DNA of 64,000 bases from Epsilonproteobacteria bacterium tcs-49 (GCA_002049495.1 LLYS01000003.1:62001-126000); one strand, 5' to 3'; positions 43,564 to 53,234 are shown, counted from the stretch's first letter. The notes: generated by a model from the letters alone, not told the origin. Program-made: numbers and translations.

Positions 43564-44907
43564 ATCAAAAAGGACAGCTTTTTACTGGAGCAGTTAGACC
43601 GGTATATCGAAGATAGCGAAAACAACTATCTCCACATATCCGAAATTGCCAACATCCTCAAAGAGCTTGGGGATGAAGAGTTTAACAGCTATATTAAAAA
43701 ACTGCCCTCGGAGATTTTGGGGGATCTCTCTTTGGAGTTGCCCGACCGCTATTTCGACGATATCGTCAACGGTACCACGGTCGATGATTTGACCGTTGCG
43801 GTCAAAGAGCTTGAAAGTGACGACAAAACCGACTTTTTACAAGAGATCGAAGAGGTTGACGAAGATATCGCGCGCCAAGTCTTCGCCAACCTGGACAAGG
43901 CGGAACAGGCCAATATCTCCAAACTGAAAGATTACGGCGAAGAGGTCGCCGGGGCGTATATGCAAACGGAGATGTTTACCGCCAATATCGAAGAAAAGAT
44001 CAGCGACGCCATCGACAGGTTCAAAGCGCTCAAGCTCGAACAGAAGCTTGAAAATGTCCACAACCTGTTTATCACCCATTATAATAAGCTGATCCACGTG
44101 ATCCCGCTTGAGGATCTGCTGACCTTTGATTTTGACAAGCGTTTTGACGAATTGATCGACCCCTATAACGCGCCTGCGTACCAATACGCCATCGATACCG
44201 ACCGTATCGCCGACGTGATCAAAAAGTTTGAAGAGTACGACCTGCCCGTCATCCCCGTCCTTGACAGCAGCGGCACGCTGATCGGCCGGATCACCTCCGA
44301 TGATGTCTACGACATCATCTCCGATCAGGCCACGGAGCAGATGTACCACCTGGCGGGGGTGGACGACGACGCGGAGGAGGATGACGATATTTTTGACGCG
44401 GGGCGCAAGCGCAGTGTTTGGCTCTTTATCAATCTGCTTACCGCCATCGCCGCCTCTTTGGTGATCGGACTGTTTGAAAGCACCCTGCAAAGCTACGTGG
44501 CGCTGGCGGTGCTCATGCCCATCGTCGCGTCCATGGGCGGCAACGCGGGTACGCAGACGCTTACCGTCGTGGTTCGGCAGCTCGCCCTTGGGGATATCTC
44601 CCCCAAAAACGCCTACTCCACCATCAAAAAAGAGCTCATCATCGCGCTGTTTAACGGCATGGGTTTTGCATTGGTGATGGGGATTATCGCCTTTGCGTGG
44701 TTCGGTGAATCGATGCTTGGTATCGTCATCGCCATGTCGATGGTGATCAACCTTTTTGCCGCGGGGTTTTTCGGCTCCGTCGTCCCGCTGGCACTCAAAC
44801 GCTTAGGCGTCGATCCCGCCGTAGGCAGCACCGTGGTGTTGACCACCGTTACCGACATCGTCGGTTTTTTCAGCTTTTTAGGGCTGGCAAATTATATATT
44901 ACTTTAA
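43564..44907 (+). CDS. mgtE: Magnesium transporter MgtE (non-standard start codon)
   Basis: 447 residues if read from ATC at 43564. The frame is open from a stop at 43546-43548, GGAG lies 6 bases before that ATC, and the encoded DSFLLEQLDRYIE start suits MgtE. The first standard start is a TTG at 43717, which would remove about 51 residues of the N domain and has no ribosome-binding site. The CBS pair spans about 120-250; five membrane helices follow, with PIVASMGGNAGTQT, the conserved pore region. It is a Mg2+ channel gated by intracellular Mg2+. Confidence 0.9.
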   Translation: MKKDSFLLEQLDRYIEDSENNYLHISEIANILKELGDEEFNSYIKKLPSEILGDLSLELPDRYFDDIVNGTTVDDLTVAVKELESDDKTDFLQEIEEVDEDIARQVFANLDKAEQANISKLKDYGEEVAGAYMQTEMFTANIEEKISDAIDRFKALKLEQKLENVHNLFITHYNKLIHVIPLEDLLTFDFDKRFDELIDPYNAPAYQYAIDTDRIADVIKKFEEYDLPVIPVLDSSGTLIGRITSDDVYDIISDQATEQMYHLAGVDDDAEEDDDIFDAGRKRSVWLFINLLTAIAASLVIGLFESTLQSYVALAVLMPIVASMGGNAGTQTLTVVVRQLALGDISPKNAYSTIKKELIIALFNGMGFALVMGIIAFAWFGESMLGIVIAMSMVINLFAAGFFGSVVPLALKRLGVDPAVGSTVVLTTVTDIVGFFSFLGLANYILL

Positions 44908-44922
44908 AGGAATACAACACGA

Positions 44923-45975
44923 ATGGAACTGTTGCTTCTCTACTTTTTTTTAGCCATCGGCATCTCTTTTTTATGCTCCGTTTTGGAATCGGTACTGCTT
45001 TCGATAAACATGTCCTATGTGGCGGTTTTGGAAGAGCACAGCCCCAAAGCGGGAAAAATATTTAAACATCTGAAAGAAAATATCAATAAATCTATCGCTT
45101 CGATTTTGATCCTCAACACCATCGCCCACACCCTCGGCGCCGCCGGAGTCGGTGCCCAGGCCGAAGCGGTTTTTGGCAGCGAAGTGATGTTTTGGGTTTC
45201 GATCGTTTTGACCTTCGCGATCCTTTTTATCTCCGAAATCATCCCAAAAACCATCGGAGCGATCTATTACAAAGAGTTGGCCGTCCCCTCGGCGTATCTG
45301 ATCAACTTTTTCGTCTTTATCACCTACCCCATCATCCTGACCACGCTCTTTATCACCGATAAAATCTCCAAAAACAAAGGCGGCGGCGAAGCGCTGAGCA
45401 AGGATGAACTGATCCATACCACGCTCATCAGTGAAAACGAAGGGGTGATCGATGAGCATGAAAGCGACGTTATCGAAAACGTTTTGCAGATGGATGAGAT
45501 CAAGATTCAAGATATCGCAACGCCCCGAAGCGTCGTGTTTGCGCTGGAGGAGAATATGCCTATCAAAGAGTGCCTGCAGCAAAAGTCGCTTTTTAACTTT
45601 TCACGAATCCCCGTTTACAAAGACACCATCGACAATATCACGGGGCTTGTGCTGACAAAAAAACTTTTCCAGGAAGCTTTTAACGACGTGGGTCAAACCG
45701 TGGGAGAGGTCAAGGATGAACTCTTTGCGATCAATAAAAATATCCCCGTTTCCAAAGCGCTGAATCTTTTTATCAAGCGAAAAGAGCATATGTTTTTGGT
45801 GGTGGATAATTATGAACAGACCGAAGGGATCGTCACGCTGGAAGATTGTATCGAAACGCTCCTTGGCGTCGAGATTATGGATGAAAGCGACAGCGTGGAG
45901 GATATGCGCGAATTGGCAAAACAGCAGATGCGCCTGAAGCGCAAACTCCGAGAGGATGGCTCCACGAAAGCCTAG
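44923..45975 (+). CDS. CNNM-domain (DUF21) and CBS-pair membrane protein
   Basis: 350 residues. The N-terminal CNNM/DUF21 membrane domain (about 1-180) has SVLESVLLSINMSY and LFISEIIPKTIGAIY. A CBS pair follows (about 190-325; MDEIKIQDIATPR, FSRIPVYKD, GIVTLEDCIETLLG). The CorC/HlyC C-terminal domain is absent. It is related to CorB/CorC proteins implicated in Mg2+ or Co2+ export. It lies 15 bases after mgtE, so a two-gene divalent-cation operon is likely. Confidence 0.9.
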   Translation: MELLLLYFFLAIGISFLCSVLESVLLSINMSYVAVLEEHSPKAGKIFKHLKENINKSIASILILNTIAHTLGAAGVGAQAEAVFGSEVMFWVSIVLTFAILFISEIIPKTIGAIYYKELAVPSAYLINFFVFITYPIILTTLFITDKISKNKGGGEALSKDELIHTTLISENEGVIDEHESDVIENVLQMDEIKIQDIATPRSVVFALEENMPIKECLQQKSLFNFSRIPVYKDTIDNITGLVLTKKLFQEAFNDVGQTVGEVKDELFAINKNIPVSKALNLFIKRKEHMFLVVDNYEQTEGIVTLEDCIETLLGVEIMDESDSVEDMRELAKQQMRLKRKLREDGSTKA

Positions 45976-45994
45976 TACCCGAAGAAGGTACTAG
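45972..45994. terminator. Hairpin between convergent genes
   Basis: CTAGTACC (45972-45979) and GGTACTAG (45987-45994) form a perfect 8-bp stem with a 7-base loop. It overlaps the stop of the CNNM/CBS gene and faces the convergent coiled-coil genes. No long T-tract follows on either strand. Confidence 0.5.
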
Positions 45995-45997
45995 CGG

Positions 45998-46444
45998 CTA
46001 CTGCGCTACCTCTTTACGGGCTTTTTCCAACCCCTTTTCAAAACGTTCGTAACTTTGCAGCGCGCCGCGCTTGACATCTTTCCACGCCGCTTTGGAGCTT
46101 TGCTTCATCTCTCCGTAGGCTTGGGAGAGTTCGTTGCGCTGTTGGCGCAGCTGCCTCATCGTTTTACGGTAGCGCTGCTTTGTCGCCTCGGACATGGAGT
46201 CCCAGTTTTTCTCCACCCTTTGTTCCAACCGCTCCATACGGCGGTCCGCTTTTTCAAGGTAAGGTTTCATCTCCCCGACCGCCTGTTTTCTTTTATTCAC
46301 CGTGTACTCTTTGAGCGTTTGCTCAAACTCTCTGGCTTCCTTTTCAACCTCCTGCAGATCCGCTTTGACGCCGCCTTTGTGATCCGACGCCGCAAGCGGG
46401 GAGACAAGCAGCAGCATTGCCGAAACGATATATACTATTCTCAT
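45998..46444 (-). CDS. Exported coiled-coil protein
   Basis: 148 residues from the ATG at 46444, preceded by GGGAG and overlapping the previous stop by one base (TAATG); an upstream start at 46510 would bury the signal peptide. MRIVYIVSAMLLLVSPLAAS is a clear Sec signal peptide. The rest is highly charged and predicted as long helices with heptad-like spacing (YLEKADRRMERLEQRVEKNW). I do not recognise a specific family. It probably acts in the periplasm. Confidence 0.7.
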   Translation of the reverse strand: MRIVYIVSAMLLLVSPLAASDHKGGVKADLQEVEKEAREFEQTLKEYTVNKRKQAVGEMKPYLEKADRRMERLEQRVEKNWDSMSEATKQRYRKTMRQLRQQRNELSQAYGEMKQSSKAAWKDVKRGALQSYERFEKGLEKARKEVAQ

Positions 46445-46746
46445 TACTGCTCCCTTTTTTGGGAAAATTGCCGTTTCGCATCCTCTATGGAGGCGCTCAG
46501 ATCTTCCCATGCGCTTTCAAAACCCTGTTTTAAACTATCCAGGGCACCGCTGGTAGAGGTTTTCAACTCCTCGTACTGCCGGGCAAGCCGCTCCTTTTGG
46601 CTTTGGAGTTTTTGCACATCTTCATTGAGTTTTATCTTTGTATCCGCATCGGCCTCTTTGGCTTTTGCCTGTAGTTTTTCCAGCTCGGCTTGCATCTGAG
46701 CCAAGCGTGCTTCGGTTTTTTCTTTATATGCTTGTGAGAGTTCCAA
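46444..46746 (-). CDS. Small cytoplasmic coiled-coil protein
   Basis: 100 residues, almost entirely charged heptad-repeat helix (ARLAQMQAELEKLQAKAKEAD, LQSQKERLARQYEELKT), with no signal peptide. The last third, ALDSLKQGFESAWEDLSASI, resembles the end of the next protein (ALQSYERFEKGLEKARKEV), so the two may be related or form a pair. Function unknown; similar small coiled-coil proteins are annotated as stress-related in other bacteria. Confidence 0.65.
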   Translation of the reverse strand: MELSQAYKEKTEARLAQMQAELEKLQAKAKEADADTKIKLNEDVQKLQSQKERLARQYEELKTSTSGALDSLKQGFESAWEDLSASIEDAKRQFSQKREQ

Positions 46747-46813
46747 TCGCTTTCCTTTTTTTGCTTATCGCATGAGCCCGCTTAGGGCAACTGTGGAAAG
46801 ACTTTTACAGGTT

Positions 46814-46829
46814 CCGCACCGGGGTGCGG
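46814..46829. repeat. GC-rich palindrome
   Basis: CCGCACC, two bases, GGTGCGG. The same arms recur at 57212-57228. It sits in the 121-base gap between the D-2-hydroxyacid dehydrogenase and the coiled-coil pair and could be a transcription stop. Confidence 0.4.
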
Positions 46830-46867
46830 CCCGTTATTCATTGTACTGGCATGAACTTAATGGAAAG

Positions 46868-47809
46868 TTAAAGGGTATGATCGCGCTTGAAATCGATAAT
46901 GTTTTGCTCGATCCCCTCAAGAAGAAGATTCCTCGCCTCTACGCTGGTCCAGGCGATGTGGGGCGTGATTAAAAGGCGCTGCTTGTTTTGTACCCGCATC
47001 AAGGCGCTGTCGTTTGGCAGGGGCTCCTTTGTGGTCACGTCCAGCCCCGCGTAGATCTCTTTTTGGTCCACGACTTTTGCCAAATCCTCCTCGTTGATGA
47101 TCCCTCCGCGGCCGAGGTTGAGCACTACGGCTCCCTTTGGCAGCAGCTCCAGCTCCTTTTGTCCCAGCAGGTCTTTTGTCTGCTCATTCAGCGGAGCGTG
47201 CACACTGACAACCGAGGAGGTTTCCATCAGCCGCTCCAGCTCCACGCGGTTATAGGGTTGATCGCTGTTTTGGCCGCTGGTGGAATAATACTGCACGTGC
47301 GCCCCAAACGCCGTGGCGATCTTGGCCACTTCCCGGCCGATGGCACCCATACCGATGATCCCCCACTTTTTACCCGCAATCTCGTAAAAGGGTCTGGACA
47401 CGTTGGTAAAAAGCCGTGATTCCTCCCAGTGCCCCTCTTTGACAAAGCCGTCGTAGTACCCCATCTTCTCCAGCAGGTAAAAGAGCATACTAAACGTGTG
47501 CTGCGCCACGCTTTTGGTGGAATACCCCGCCACGTTGGTAACGCGGATACCCTTTTTCTCCGCATACTCCAAATCGACGTTATTCATCCCCGTCGCGGCG
47601 ATACAGATCAATCTAAGGTTTGCACACGCATCCATCACCGCTTTGTCGATGACCACCTTATTCGTTATGACGATCGCACTCGATCCGATCCGCTCAACCG
47701 TTTCCCCGGGGGCGGTTTTGGCATAACATGTTACCTCCCCGTGCTTTTCAAAGATGGAAAGATCGACGTCGTCTCCGAGGGTTTGTGCATCCAGTATAGT
47801 GATTTTCAT
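46868..47809 (-). CDS. D-2-hydroxyacid dehydrogenase (hydroxypyruvate/glycerate type)
   Basis: 313 residues. GMGAIGREVAK (about 154-164) binds NAD, and the catalytic residues are the arginine in NLGRGG, the glutamate in TTKEPL and the histidine in ITPHIAW. ATGMNNVDLEYAEKKGI is typical of glycerate/hydroxypyruvate reductases. It interconverts a 2-keto acid and its D-2-hydroxy acid. It stands alone, with 99 bases separating it from rplT. The physiological substrate is uncertain. Confidence 0.87.
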   Translation of the reverse strand: MKITILDAQTLGDDVDLSIFEKHGEVTCYAKTAPGETVERIGSSAIVITNKVVIDKAVMDACANLRLICIAATGMNNVDLEYAEKKGIRVTNVAGYSTKSVAQHTFSMLFYLLEKMGYYDGFVKEGHWEESRLFTNVSRPFYEIAGKKWGIIGMGAIGREVAKIATAFGAHVQYYSTSGQNSDQPYNRVELERLMETSSVVSVHAPLNEQTKDLLGQKELELLPKGAVVLNLGRGGIINEEDLAKVVDQKEIYAGLDVTTKEPLPNDSALMRVQNKQRLLITPHIAWTSVEARNLLLEGIEQNIIDFKRDHTL

Positions 47810-47880
47810 AATTGTAGTTCCTTGCGTAAAATTTAGTCTATTATAGCAAGTGAATAAAGGAGAAAGGGTTAATCGTACGT

Positions 47881-47899
47881 GCGGGAGAGATGCTCCCGC
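47881..47899 (-). terminator. Hairpin downstream of rplT
   Basis: GCGGGAG, five bases, CTCCCGC, about 10 bases past the rplT stop codon in the direction of transcription. It is probably the end of the thrS-infC-rpmI-rplT transcript, although there is no long U-tract. Confidence 0.5.
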
Positions 47900-47908
47900 G
47901 TTGATGTT

Positions 47909-48265
47909 TTACTTGTTGAGTGCTTCTTTTGCCGTATTTACGACGTTAGTGAAGTTTTCCGGACTGTTCATCGCCATATCCGCAAGAACTTTTCTGTCAA
48001 GTTCTACGTTGGCAAGGCTGAGCCCGTGCATAAATCTTGAATAGGAGATATCGTTGAGTCTACAAGCTGCATTGATTCTTGTGATCCAAAGTTTTCTAAA
48101 ATCTCTTTTCTTTCTTTTTCTGTCTCTAAAAGCGTGCTGTAAAGAGCCCTCTACCTGCTCTTTGGCTTTTTTAAAGTGTTTTCTTCTACCGCTGTAGTAA
48201 CCTTTGGCCTGCTTCAAGACCTTCTTGTGTCGTGCTTTTCTAATCGTACCTGTTTTTACTCTCAT
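47909..48265 (-). CDS. rplT: 50S ribosomal protein L20
   Basis: 118 residues, standard length. [29 protein letters not shown] (N-terminal landmark, residues 4-32) and [19 protein letters not shown] are diagnostic. It binds 23S rRNA early in 50S assembly and in other bacteria represses the infC-rpmI-rplT operon by binding its mRNA. Hairpins in the gaps upstream may be relevant to that control. Confidence 0.98.
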   Translation of the reverse strand: MRVKTGTIRKARHKKVLKQAKGYYSGRRKHFKKAKEQVEGSLQHAFRDRKRKKRDFRKLWITRINAACRLNDISYSRFMHGLSLANVELDRKVLADMAMNSPENFTNVVNTAKEALNK

Positions 48266-48301
48266 TGTTTTTCCTTTACCTTGTCAAGTTGTTTAAAGGT
48301 G

Positions 48302-48318
48302 TTTATCCTAGGGATAAA
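48302..48318 (-). promoter_or_regulatory. Palindrome in the rpmI-rplT gap
   Basis: TTTATCC, three bases, GGATAAA in the 87-base gap before rplT. It could be an mRNA hairpin used in translational control or processing. Confidence 0.3.
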
Positions 48319-48352
48319 ACTTGCCCGTTTAGGGGTTCCTCGTGCTTTGTGC

Positions 48353-48547
48353 CTACGCACCCATCATTTTTTTCACTCTGGCGACATCCGCTTCGTGAAT
48401 GCTTTGAGGGTTTCTCAGCTCTCTTTTTCTTTTATTGCTCATCTTTGTCAAGATGTGGCTTCTAAAAGCTGAACCTCTTTTAATGCTACCGCCTTTTTTG
48501 AGTTTAAAACGCTTTGTAGCACTTTTGTTGCTCTTCATCTTTGGCAT
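48353..48547 (-). CDS. rpmI: 50S ribosomal protein L35
   Basis: 64 residues with the conserved [15 protein letters not shown] start and [13 protein letters not shown]. Small, very basic, part of the 50S subunit. It lies between infC and rplT, the normal order. Confidence 0.98.
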   Translation of the reverse strand: MPKMKSNKSATKRFKLKKGGSIKRGSAFRSHILTKMSNKRKRELRNPQSIHEADVARVKKMMGA

Positions 48548-48596
48548 ATTTTCCTCCTTTATAGATTTAATTCACGCACTAGCCGTGGGATTCATC

Positions 48597-48639
48597 CCTG
48601 CAACCGCCGATGCGGTTCAGGCAGCTTCGCTACGGCGAA
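48597..48639 (-). promoter_or_regulatory. Tandem hairpins in the infC-rpmI gap
   Basis: 48597-48621 forms CCTG(C)AACCGC-CGAT-GCGGTTCAGG with one bulged base. Adjacent 48626-48639 forms TTCGC-TACG-GCGAA. Both lie between the infC stop and rpmI. They may be attenuator or L20-responsive structures, or RNA processing sites. Confidence 0.4.
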
Positions 48640-48654
48640 CGTGAAAAGGTTTCG

Positions 48655-49182
48655 TTACTTTTTCTTTTTGGGCACGGTATACATGTTGATATACCGCCCC
48701 TCGTGAAAGGGTTTTTTCTCCAGATCGGCCAGATCCTCGACCATGGGCCATACTCTGTTGAGGACCTCTACGCCCGCTTCCGGGTTGCCCATTTCACGGC
48801 CTTTGAGAAAGACTCGGAACTTCACGTGTTTGCCCTTTTCCAAAAAGCCTCGCGCCTGTTTCACTTTAAAAGCGATATCGTTGTCGGCGATTTTGACGCT
48901 GAGTTTTACCTCTTTGACATCGATCTTTTTCTGCTTCTTCTTCGCTTCTTTCTGCTTTTTCTCTTTTTGGTACTTGAACTTCCCGTAATCCATCACTTTG
49001 GCGACGGGAGGTTTGGCGTTTGCGGACATGAGCACAAGATCCATACCCTTTTCGTCGGCTATATTTTGCGCTTCCTCTCGAGAGATGATCCCGTACTGGG
49101 TTCCGTCATCGTCGATGCACCGCAACTCTCTGGCTCGGATGTCCTCGTTTAGTAACGTATCGTCTTTTTTATTTCTACTCAA
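48655..49182 (-). CDS. infC: Translation initiation factor IF-3
   Basis: 175 residues, starting with TTG at 49182 that overlaps the thrS stop as TTGA; GAGGG lies just upstream. [40 protein letters not shown] (landmark), and [16 protein letters not shown] are diagnostic. IF-3 keeps ribosomal subunits apart and proofreads start codons. Rare start codons are a known feature of infC, where they allow autoregulation; TTG here fits that pattern. Confidence 0.97.
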   Translation of the reverse strand: MSRNKKDDTLLNEDIRARELRCIDDDGTQYGIISREEAQNIADEKGMDLVLMSANAKPPVAKVMDYGKFKYQKEKKQKEAKKKQKKIDVKEVKLSVKIADNDIAFKVKQARGFLEKGKHVKFRVFLKGREMGNPEAGVEVLNRVWPMVEDLADLEKKPFHEGRYINMYTVPKKKK

Positions 49183-50987
49183 AGTATACCCTCATCTAAG
49201 TTCTCCTTCATTTTTTGCAAAAATGCCTCTTTTCCGATATCGAATTTCTCTTTCCTGCGCCGGTCGCGGATCGCCAGGGTTTGGTTTTTCACCTCTTCAT
49301 CCCCCACGATCGCCACATAAGGCACCCTTTGCTTCTCTGCGTTTCTAATCCGCTTGTTCAAGCTGTCGTTGCGATCATACACTTCACTGTCGATACCCAT
49401 CTCGATCAGACGGGCTTTGAGCGCATGCGCATACTCGCTATGGTCAGCGGAGATCGGTACGAAGATAACCTGCGTGGGCGCGATAAAGAAGGGAAACTCC
49501 CCCGCGTAGTGTTCGGTCAGGATCGCGATGAAACGCTCAAAGGAGCCAAGGACCGCGCGGTGGATCATCACCGGGCGTTTATGCTCCCCGTCTTCGTCCA
49601 CGAAATCCAGATCGAAGCGCTCGGGCAGGTTAAAATCTACCTGTATTGTACCACATTGCCACTTTCTGCCCAAAGCGTCGGTGATTTTGATATCGATCTT
49701 GGGTCCGTAAAACGCCCCGCCGCCCTCATCGATGCCGTAGGGCAGATTGTTTTCATCCAGGGCGTCTTTGAGCCCCTGGGTCGCGCTTTCCCAGATAGCG
49801 TCCTCCCCGATCGCTTTTTCCGGTTTGGTGGAAACTTCCATGGTGTAATCAAACTCGAACTTTTTCATCACGCTATCCACAAACTCCACCACTTCCAGCA
49901 CGCTGGATTTGATCTGGGAAGGGGTACAGAAGATGTGCGCGTCATCCTGGGTGAATTCCCGGACGCGCAGTAGGCCGTGCAGTACGCCGCTTTTTTCATG
50001 GCGGTGCACCACCCCGTATTCAAAAAATTTCATGGGCAGATCGCGGTAACTGTGTACGCCGTGTTTAAACATCTTGATATGCCCGATACAGTTCATGGGC
50101 TTGATGCCGTATTCGCGCTCATCGATGTTGGTCAGGTACATATTTTCCCCGTAGCAGGCGTAGTGGCCGCTTTTTTGCCACATCTCAGAATCCAGAATTT
50201 CGGGACCGCGCACCGGTTCGTAACCGCGCTTTCTGTGGGCTTTAAAGAGCATATCCTCAAGCTTGCTGCGCAGTCTCGCCCCCTTGGGCAGCCAGAAGGG
50301 AAGCCCCGCCCCGCTTTGCTCGTCGAACATGAACAGATCCATATCGTTGCCAAGCTTGCGGTGGTCGCGCTTCTTGGCTTCCTCGATCATACTCAGGTGC
50401 GCCTGCAGCGCTTCCTTGTCCGCAAAGGCGATCCCGTAGATGCGGGTAAGCATCTCATTATTTTCATCGCCGCCGAGATACGCCCCGGCAATCTTTGTCA
50501 ATTTAAAATTTTTAAGATATTTGATATTGGGGACGTGGGGACCGCGGCACAGATCCTCAAACTCCCCCTGGGCGTAGATGGAGACCTCATCGCCGGGGAT
50601 CTTTTTAAGCACTTCCCGCTTCAAATCGTCTCCGGCAAACTTTTGCTCCGCTTCGCTTTTAGAGATGGAGTATTTGGTGATATCATAGCTTTTATTCAGC
50701 AGTTTTTTCATCCGCTTTTCGATATTTTTCATATCTTTGTCGCTGATGGGCTCTTTGACGCGAAAATCGTAGTAAAATCCCTCTTCCACGACGGGGCCGA
50801 CGAAAAACTGCGCTTCGGGGTAGAGATCCTTGATCGCTTGTGCCATCAGGTGCGCCGTAGAGTGGCGGATCACCTCCAGGGCTTTTTCGCTGTTGTCAAA
50901 GTAAACCGGGTCCAACCCCTCGGGGTTTTGCACGCTTTGCGTATCGACAAGTTCCCCGTTTTGAATATATGCAATGATATCGCTCAA
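49179..50987 (-). CDS. thrS: Threonyl-tRNA synthetase
   Basis: 602 residues. Class II motifs: [33 protein letters not shown] region (about 318-350), [14 protein letters not shown], and [15 protein letters not shown] as motif 3. The editing domain has [12 protein letters not shown] and the zinc ligands are the usual Cys-His-His set ([11 protein letters not shown]). The N-terminal TGS domain is short or lost, as seen in many Campylobacterota. It charges tRNA-Thr. Confidence 0.97.
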   Translation of the reverse strand: MSDIIAYIQNGELVDTQSVQNPEGLDPVYFDNSEKALEVIRHSTAHLMAQAIKDLYPEAQFFVGPVVEEGFYYDFRVKEPISDKDMKNIEKRMKKLLNKSYDITKYSISKSEAEQKFAGDDLKREVLKKIPGDEVSIYAQGEFEDLCRGPHVPNIKYLKNFKLTKIAGAYLGGDENNEMLTRIYGIAFADKEALQAHLSMIEEAKKRDHRKLGNDMDLFMFDEQSGAGLPFWLPKGARLRSKLEDMLFKAHRKRGYEPVRGPEILDSEMWQKSGHYACYGENMYLTNIDEREYGIKPMNCIGHIKMFKHGVHSYRDLPMKFFEYGVVHRHEKSGVLHGLLRVREFTQDDAHIFCTPSQIKSSVLEVVEFVDSVMKKFEFDYTMEVSTKPEKAIGEDAIWESATQGLKDALDENNLPYGIDEGGGAFYGPKIDIKITDALGRKWQCGTIQVDFNLPERFDLDFVDEDGEHKRPVMIHRAVLGSFERFIAILTEHYAGEFPFFIAPTQVIFVPISADHSEYAHALKARLIEMGIDSEVYDRNDSLNKRIRNAEKQRVPYVAIVGDEEVKNQTLAIRDRRRKEKFDIGKEAFLQKMKENLDEGIL

Positions 50988-51040
50988 ACTTTTTCCTTAT
51001 TGCTGTATTGCTTTATTAAATGTAAAAAATGGTTAAAATA

Positions 51041-51115
51041 TGGTGACCACAACTGGATTTGAACCAGTGACCCCTACCATGTCAAGGTAGTGCTCTACCG
51101 CTGAGCTATGCGGTC
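51041..51115 (-). tRNA. tRNA-Val (anticodon GAC)
   Basis: Cloverleaf read on the minus strand: acceptor GACCGCA with TGTGGTC, D arm GCTC...GAGC, anticodon stem CTACC/GGTAG with loop TTGACAT, T arm ACTGG-TTCAAAT-CCAGT, discriminator A and an encoded CCA end. Anticodon GAC reads valine GUC/GUU. Confidence 0.95.
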
Positions 51116-51143
51116 ATTCTGTTTGTAGAACAAAATGGAGGAG

Positions 51144-51149
51144 AGTATA
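51144..51149 (-). promoter_or_regulatory. Candidate -10 box for tRNA-Val
   Basis: TATACT on the minus strand, 28 bases before the tRNA 5' end. Confidence 0.4.
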
Positions 51150-51184
51150 TCACATTTAATCTTTATTTAAAGTTAAAATAGTGA

Positions 51185-51264
51185 TATAATCGCTGTGTTA
51201 TTTTTCTGAAATTATAGCGTAAAAAACTTTAAATATGCTGATTATAAGATAAGAAGTGTATAAT
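51185..51264 (+). promoter_or_regulatory. Two candidate -10 boxes for ilvD
   Basis: TATAAT at 51185-51190 and again at 51259-51264 on the plus strand. The second leaves about 35 bases to the ATG with GCAGGAG as ribosome-binding site. The region is AT-rich, so chance matches are possible. No leader peptide rich in branched-chain codons is visible. Confidence 0.4.
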
Positions 51265-51299
51265 AAATATAGATTTAGTAATTTTTGCAGGAGTAACTT

Positions 51300-52994
51300 A
51301 TGCGAAGCAATGAAGTAAAAAAGGGGTTCAACCGAGCGCCCCACCGTTCGCTTTTTCGCGCGACGGGTTTAAAGGACGAAGATTTTGACAAACCCTTTAT
51401 CGGGGTGGCCAACTCCTTTATCGAAGTGATCCCGGGTCACTTTTTTTTGGATGAAGTTTCCAAAATTATCAAAGACGAGATCAGAAAAAACGACTGCGTG
51501 CCCTTTGAGTTCAACACCATCGGCGTCGACGACGGGATCGCTATGGGGCACGACGGAATGCTCTATAGCCTCCCCAGCCGCGAATTGATCGCCAACTCCG
51601 TCGAAACGGTGATGAACGCCCACAAGTTTGACGCCATGATCGCCGTTCCCAACTGTGACAAGATCGTCCCCGGGATGATCATGGGCGCGCTTCGCGTGGA
51701 CGTACCCACCGTGTTTGTCAGCGGCGGGCCCATGAAAGCGGGCCACCTCAAAGACGGTACCCCCATCGATCTGGCTTCAGCCTTTGAAGCGGTGGGGCAG
51801 TATGAAAAGGGCAACATCGACGATGAAAAACTCCACGAGATCGAGTGCAACGCCTGCCCCGGCGGCGGGAGCTGTTCGGGGATGTTTACGGCCAATTCCA
51901 TGAATACGCTGATGGAAGCGATGGGGATCGCCCTGCCGGGCAACGGTACGATCCTGGCGCTTACACCCCAGCGCGAAGAGCTCTTTAGAAAAGCCGCGCG
52001 CCGCATCTGCGAAATCGCCAAGGATGAGCTCCAAAGCGAAAAGTTCAAACTGCGCAACATCCTCAACGAAAAAGCGGTCAAAAACGCTTTTGCCGTGGAT
52101 ATGGCCATGGGCGGCAGCTCCAACACGGTTTTGCATATGCTCGCCATCGCCAAGGAAGCCGGGGTGGATTTTGACCTGTCCAAGATCAACGAGATCAGTA
52201 AAAACGTGGCGCATATCGCCAAGATCAGTCCCAGCCTCAGCACCGTACACATGGAAGATATCAACCGCGCGGGCGGGGTCAACGCCGTGATGCATGAGAT
52301 GAACAAGCGAGGCGAGGGCGTGCTCTTTACCGACAACCTTACCGTTACGGGCGAAACCCTGGGGGACCGCATCAAAGACGCGAAGATTTTGGATGAGCAG
52401 ATCATCCACCCCATCGATAAACCCTACAGCCCCGTGGGCGGACTGGCGATCCTGTACGGCAACCTGGCCCGTGAGGGCGCGGTTATCAAAACCGCCGGGA
52501 TCACCGGAGAGCGCGCCTTTACCGGAAAAGCGGTCTGCTTTGACGGACAGCCCGAGGCGATCGAGGGGATCATCGACGGCAAGGTCCAAGCCGGTGACGT
52601 GGTCGTTATCCGCTACGAAGGTCCCAAAGGCGGACCGGGGATGCAGGAGATGCTCAGCCCCACCAGTTTGATTATGGGGATGGGCCTTGGCGACAAGGTC
52701 GCACTTATCACCGACGGACGATTCAGCGGCGCCACCAGAGGGGCCAGCATCGGCCACGTCAGTCCCGAAGCCGCAGAGGGCGGTATGATCGGCTTGCTGC
52801 AAGACGGGGATGAGATCCATATCGACGTGGACAACTACATCTTGGAGGTCAACCTCAGCGACGAAGAGATCACCAAGCGAAAAGCGGCGTTTGTGCCTAA
52901 GAAAAAGCCCCTGAGCTCACGCTGGCTCGGACAGTACAGAGCGCTGGTCACCAACGCTTCCAACGGCGCCATGCTGCGTTCGGACATGGAGTAG
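51300..52994 (+). CDS. ilvD: Dihydroxy-acid dehydratase
   Basis: 564 residues. NCDKIVPGM holds the first iron-sulfur cysteine (about 122), [16 protein letters not shown] the second (about 195), and [10 protein letters not shown] near the C-terminus is diagnostic. It converts 2,3-dihydroxy-isovalerate and -methylvalerate to keto acids in valine and isoleucine synthesis, in the cytoplasm. Confidence 0.98.
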   Translation: MRSNEVKKGFNRAPHRSLFRATGLKDEDFDKPFIGVANSFIEVIPGHFFLDEVSKIIKDEIRKNDCVPFEFNTIGVDDGIAMGHDGMLYSLPSRELIANSVETVMNAHKFDAMIAVPNCDKIVPGMIMGALRVDVPTVFVSGGPMKAGHLKDGTPIDLASAFEAVGQYEKGNIDDEKLHEIECNACPGGGSCSGMFTANSMNTLMEAMGIALPGNGTILALTPQREELFRKAARRICEIAKDELQSEKFKLRNILNEKAVKNAFAVDMAMGGSSNTVLHMLAIAKEAGVDFDLSKINEISKNVAHIAKISPSLSTVHMEDINRAGGVNAVMHEMNKRGEGVLFTDNLTVTGETLGDRIKDAKILDEQIIHPIDKPYSPVGGLAILYGNLAREGAVIKTAGITGERAFTGKAVCFDGQPEAIEGIIDGKVQAGDVVVIRYEGPKGGPGMQEMLSPTSLIMGMGLGDKVALITDGRFSGATRGASIGHVSPEAAEGGMIGLLQDGDEIHIDVDNYILEVNLSDEEITKRKAAFVPKKKPLSSRWLGQYRALVTNASNGAMLRSDME

Positions 52995-52997
52995 ACG

Positions 52998-53234
52998 ATG
53001 GGGAAAAGGCTACTAAAAGAGATTATTATCTTTACGGTGCTGCTTGTCATCCTGGCGGTGATGCAGCACAGCGACCTCACCAGCGATCCGGCCGCACGCT
53101 TTGAAACGATGGCCACCATGGGCAACTACTCCCACCCCTTTTTATGGACCGCGGTCGTTTACCTGCTGCTGGCGGGGCTGCGGGGATTTATGGGGCTCAT
53201 TATCCGCACGACGAAAAGCGACAAGGAGAAGTAG
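52998..53234 (+). CDS. Small membrane protein, function unknown
   Basis: 78 residues starting 3 bases after ilvD. Two hydrophobic stretches (EIIIFTVLLVILAVM near 8-22 and WTAVVYLLLAGLRGFMGLII near 50-70) flank a polar loop; the tail is charged. Both ends probably face the cytoplasm. It is likely co-transcribed with ilvD. I recognise no family. Its stop abuts the end of the convergent FIST-GGDEF-EAL gene. Confidence 0.7.
   Translation: MGKRLLKEIIIFTVLLVILAVMQHSDLTSDPAARFETMATMGNYSHPFLWTAVVYLLLAGLRGFMGLIIRTTKSDKEK

Noticed and set aside
49977-51062. Plus-strand open frame of 361 codons opposite thrS
   Set aside because: It runs into the tRNA gene and is antisense to a certain synthetase gene.
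51563-52820. Minus-strand open frames of 283 and 347 codons opposite ilvD
   Set aside because: Low-complexity translations antisense to a certain gene.
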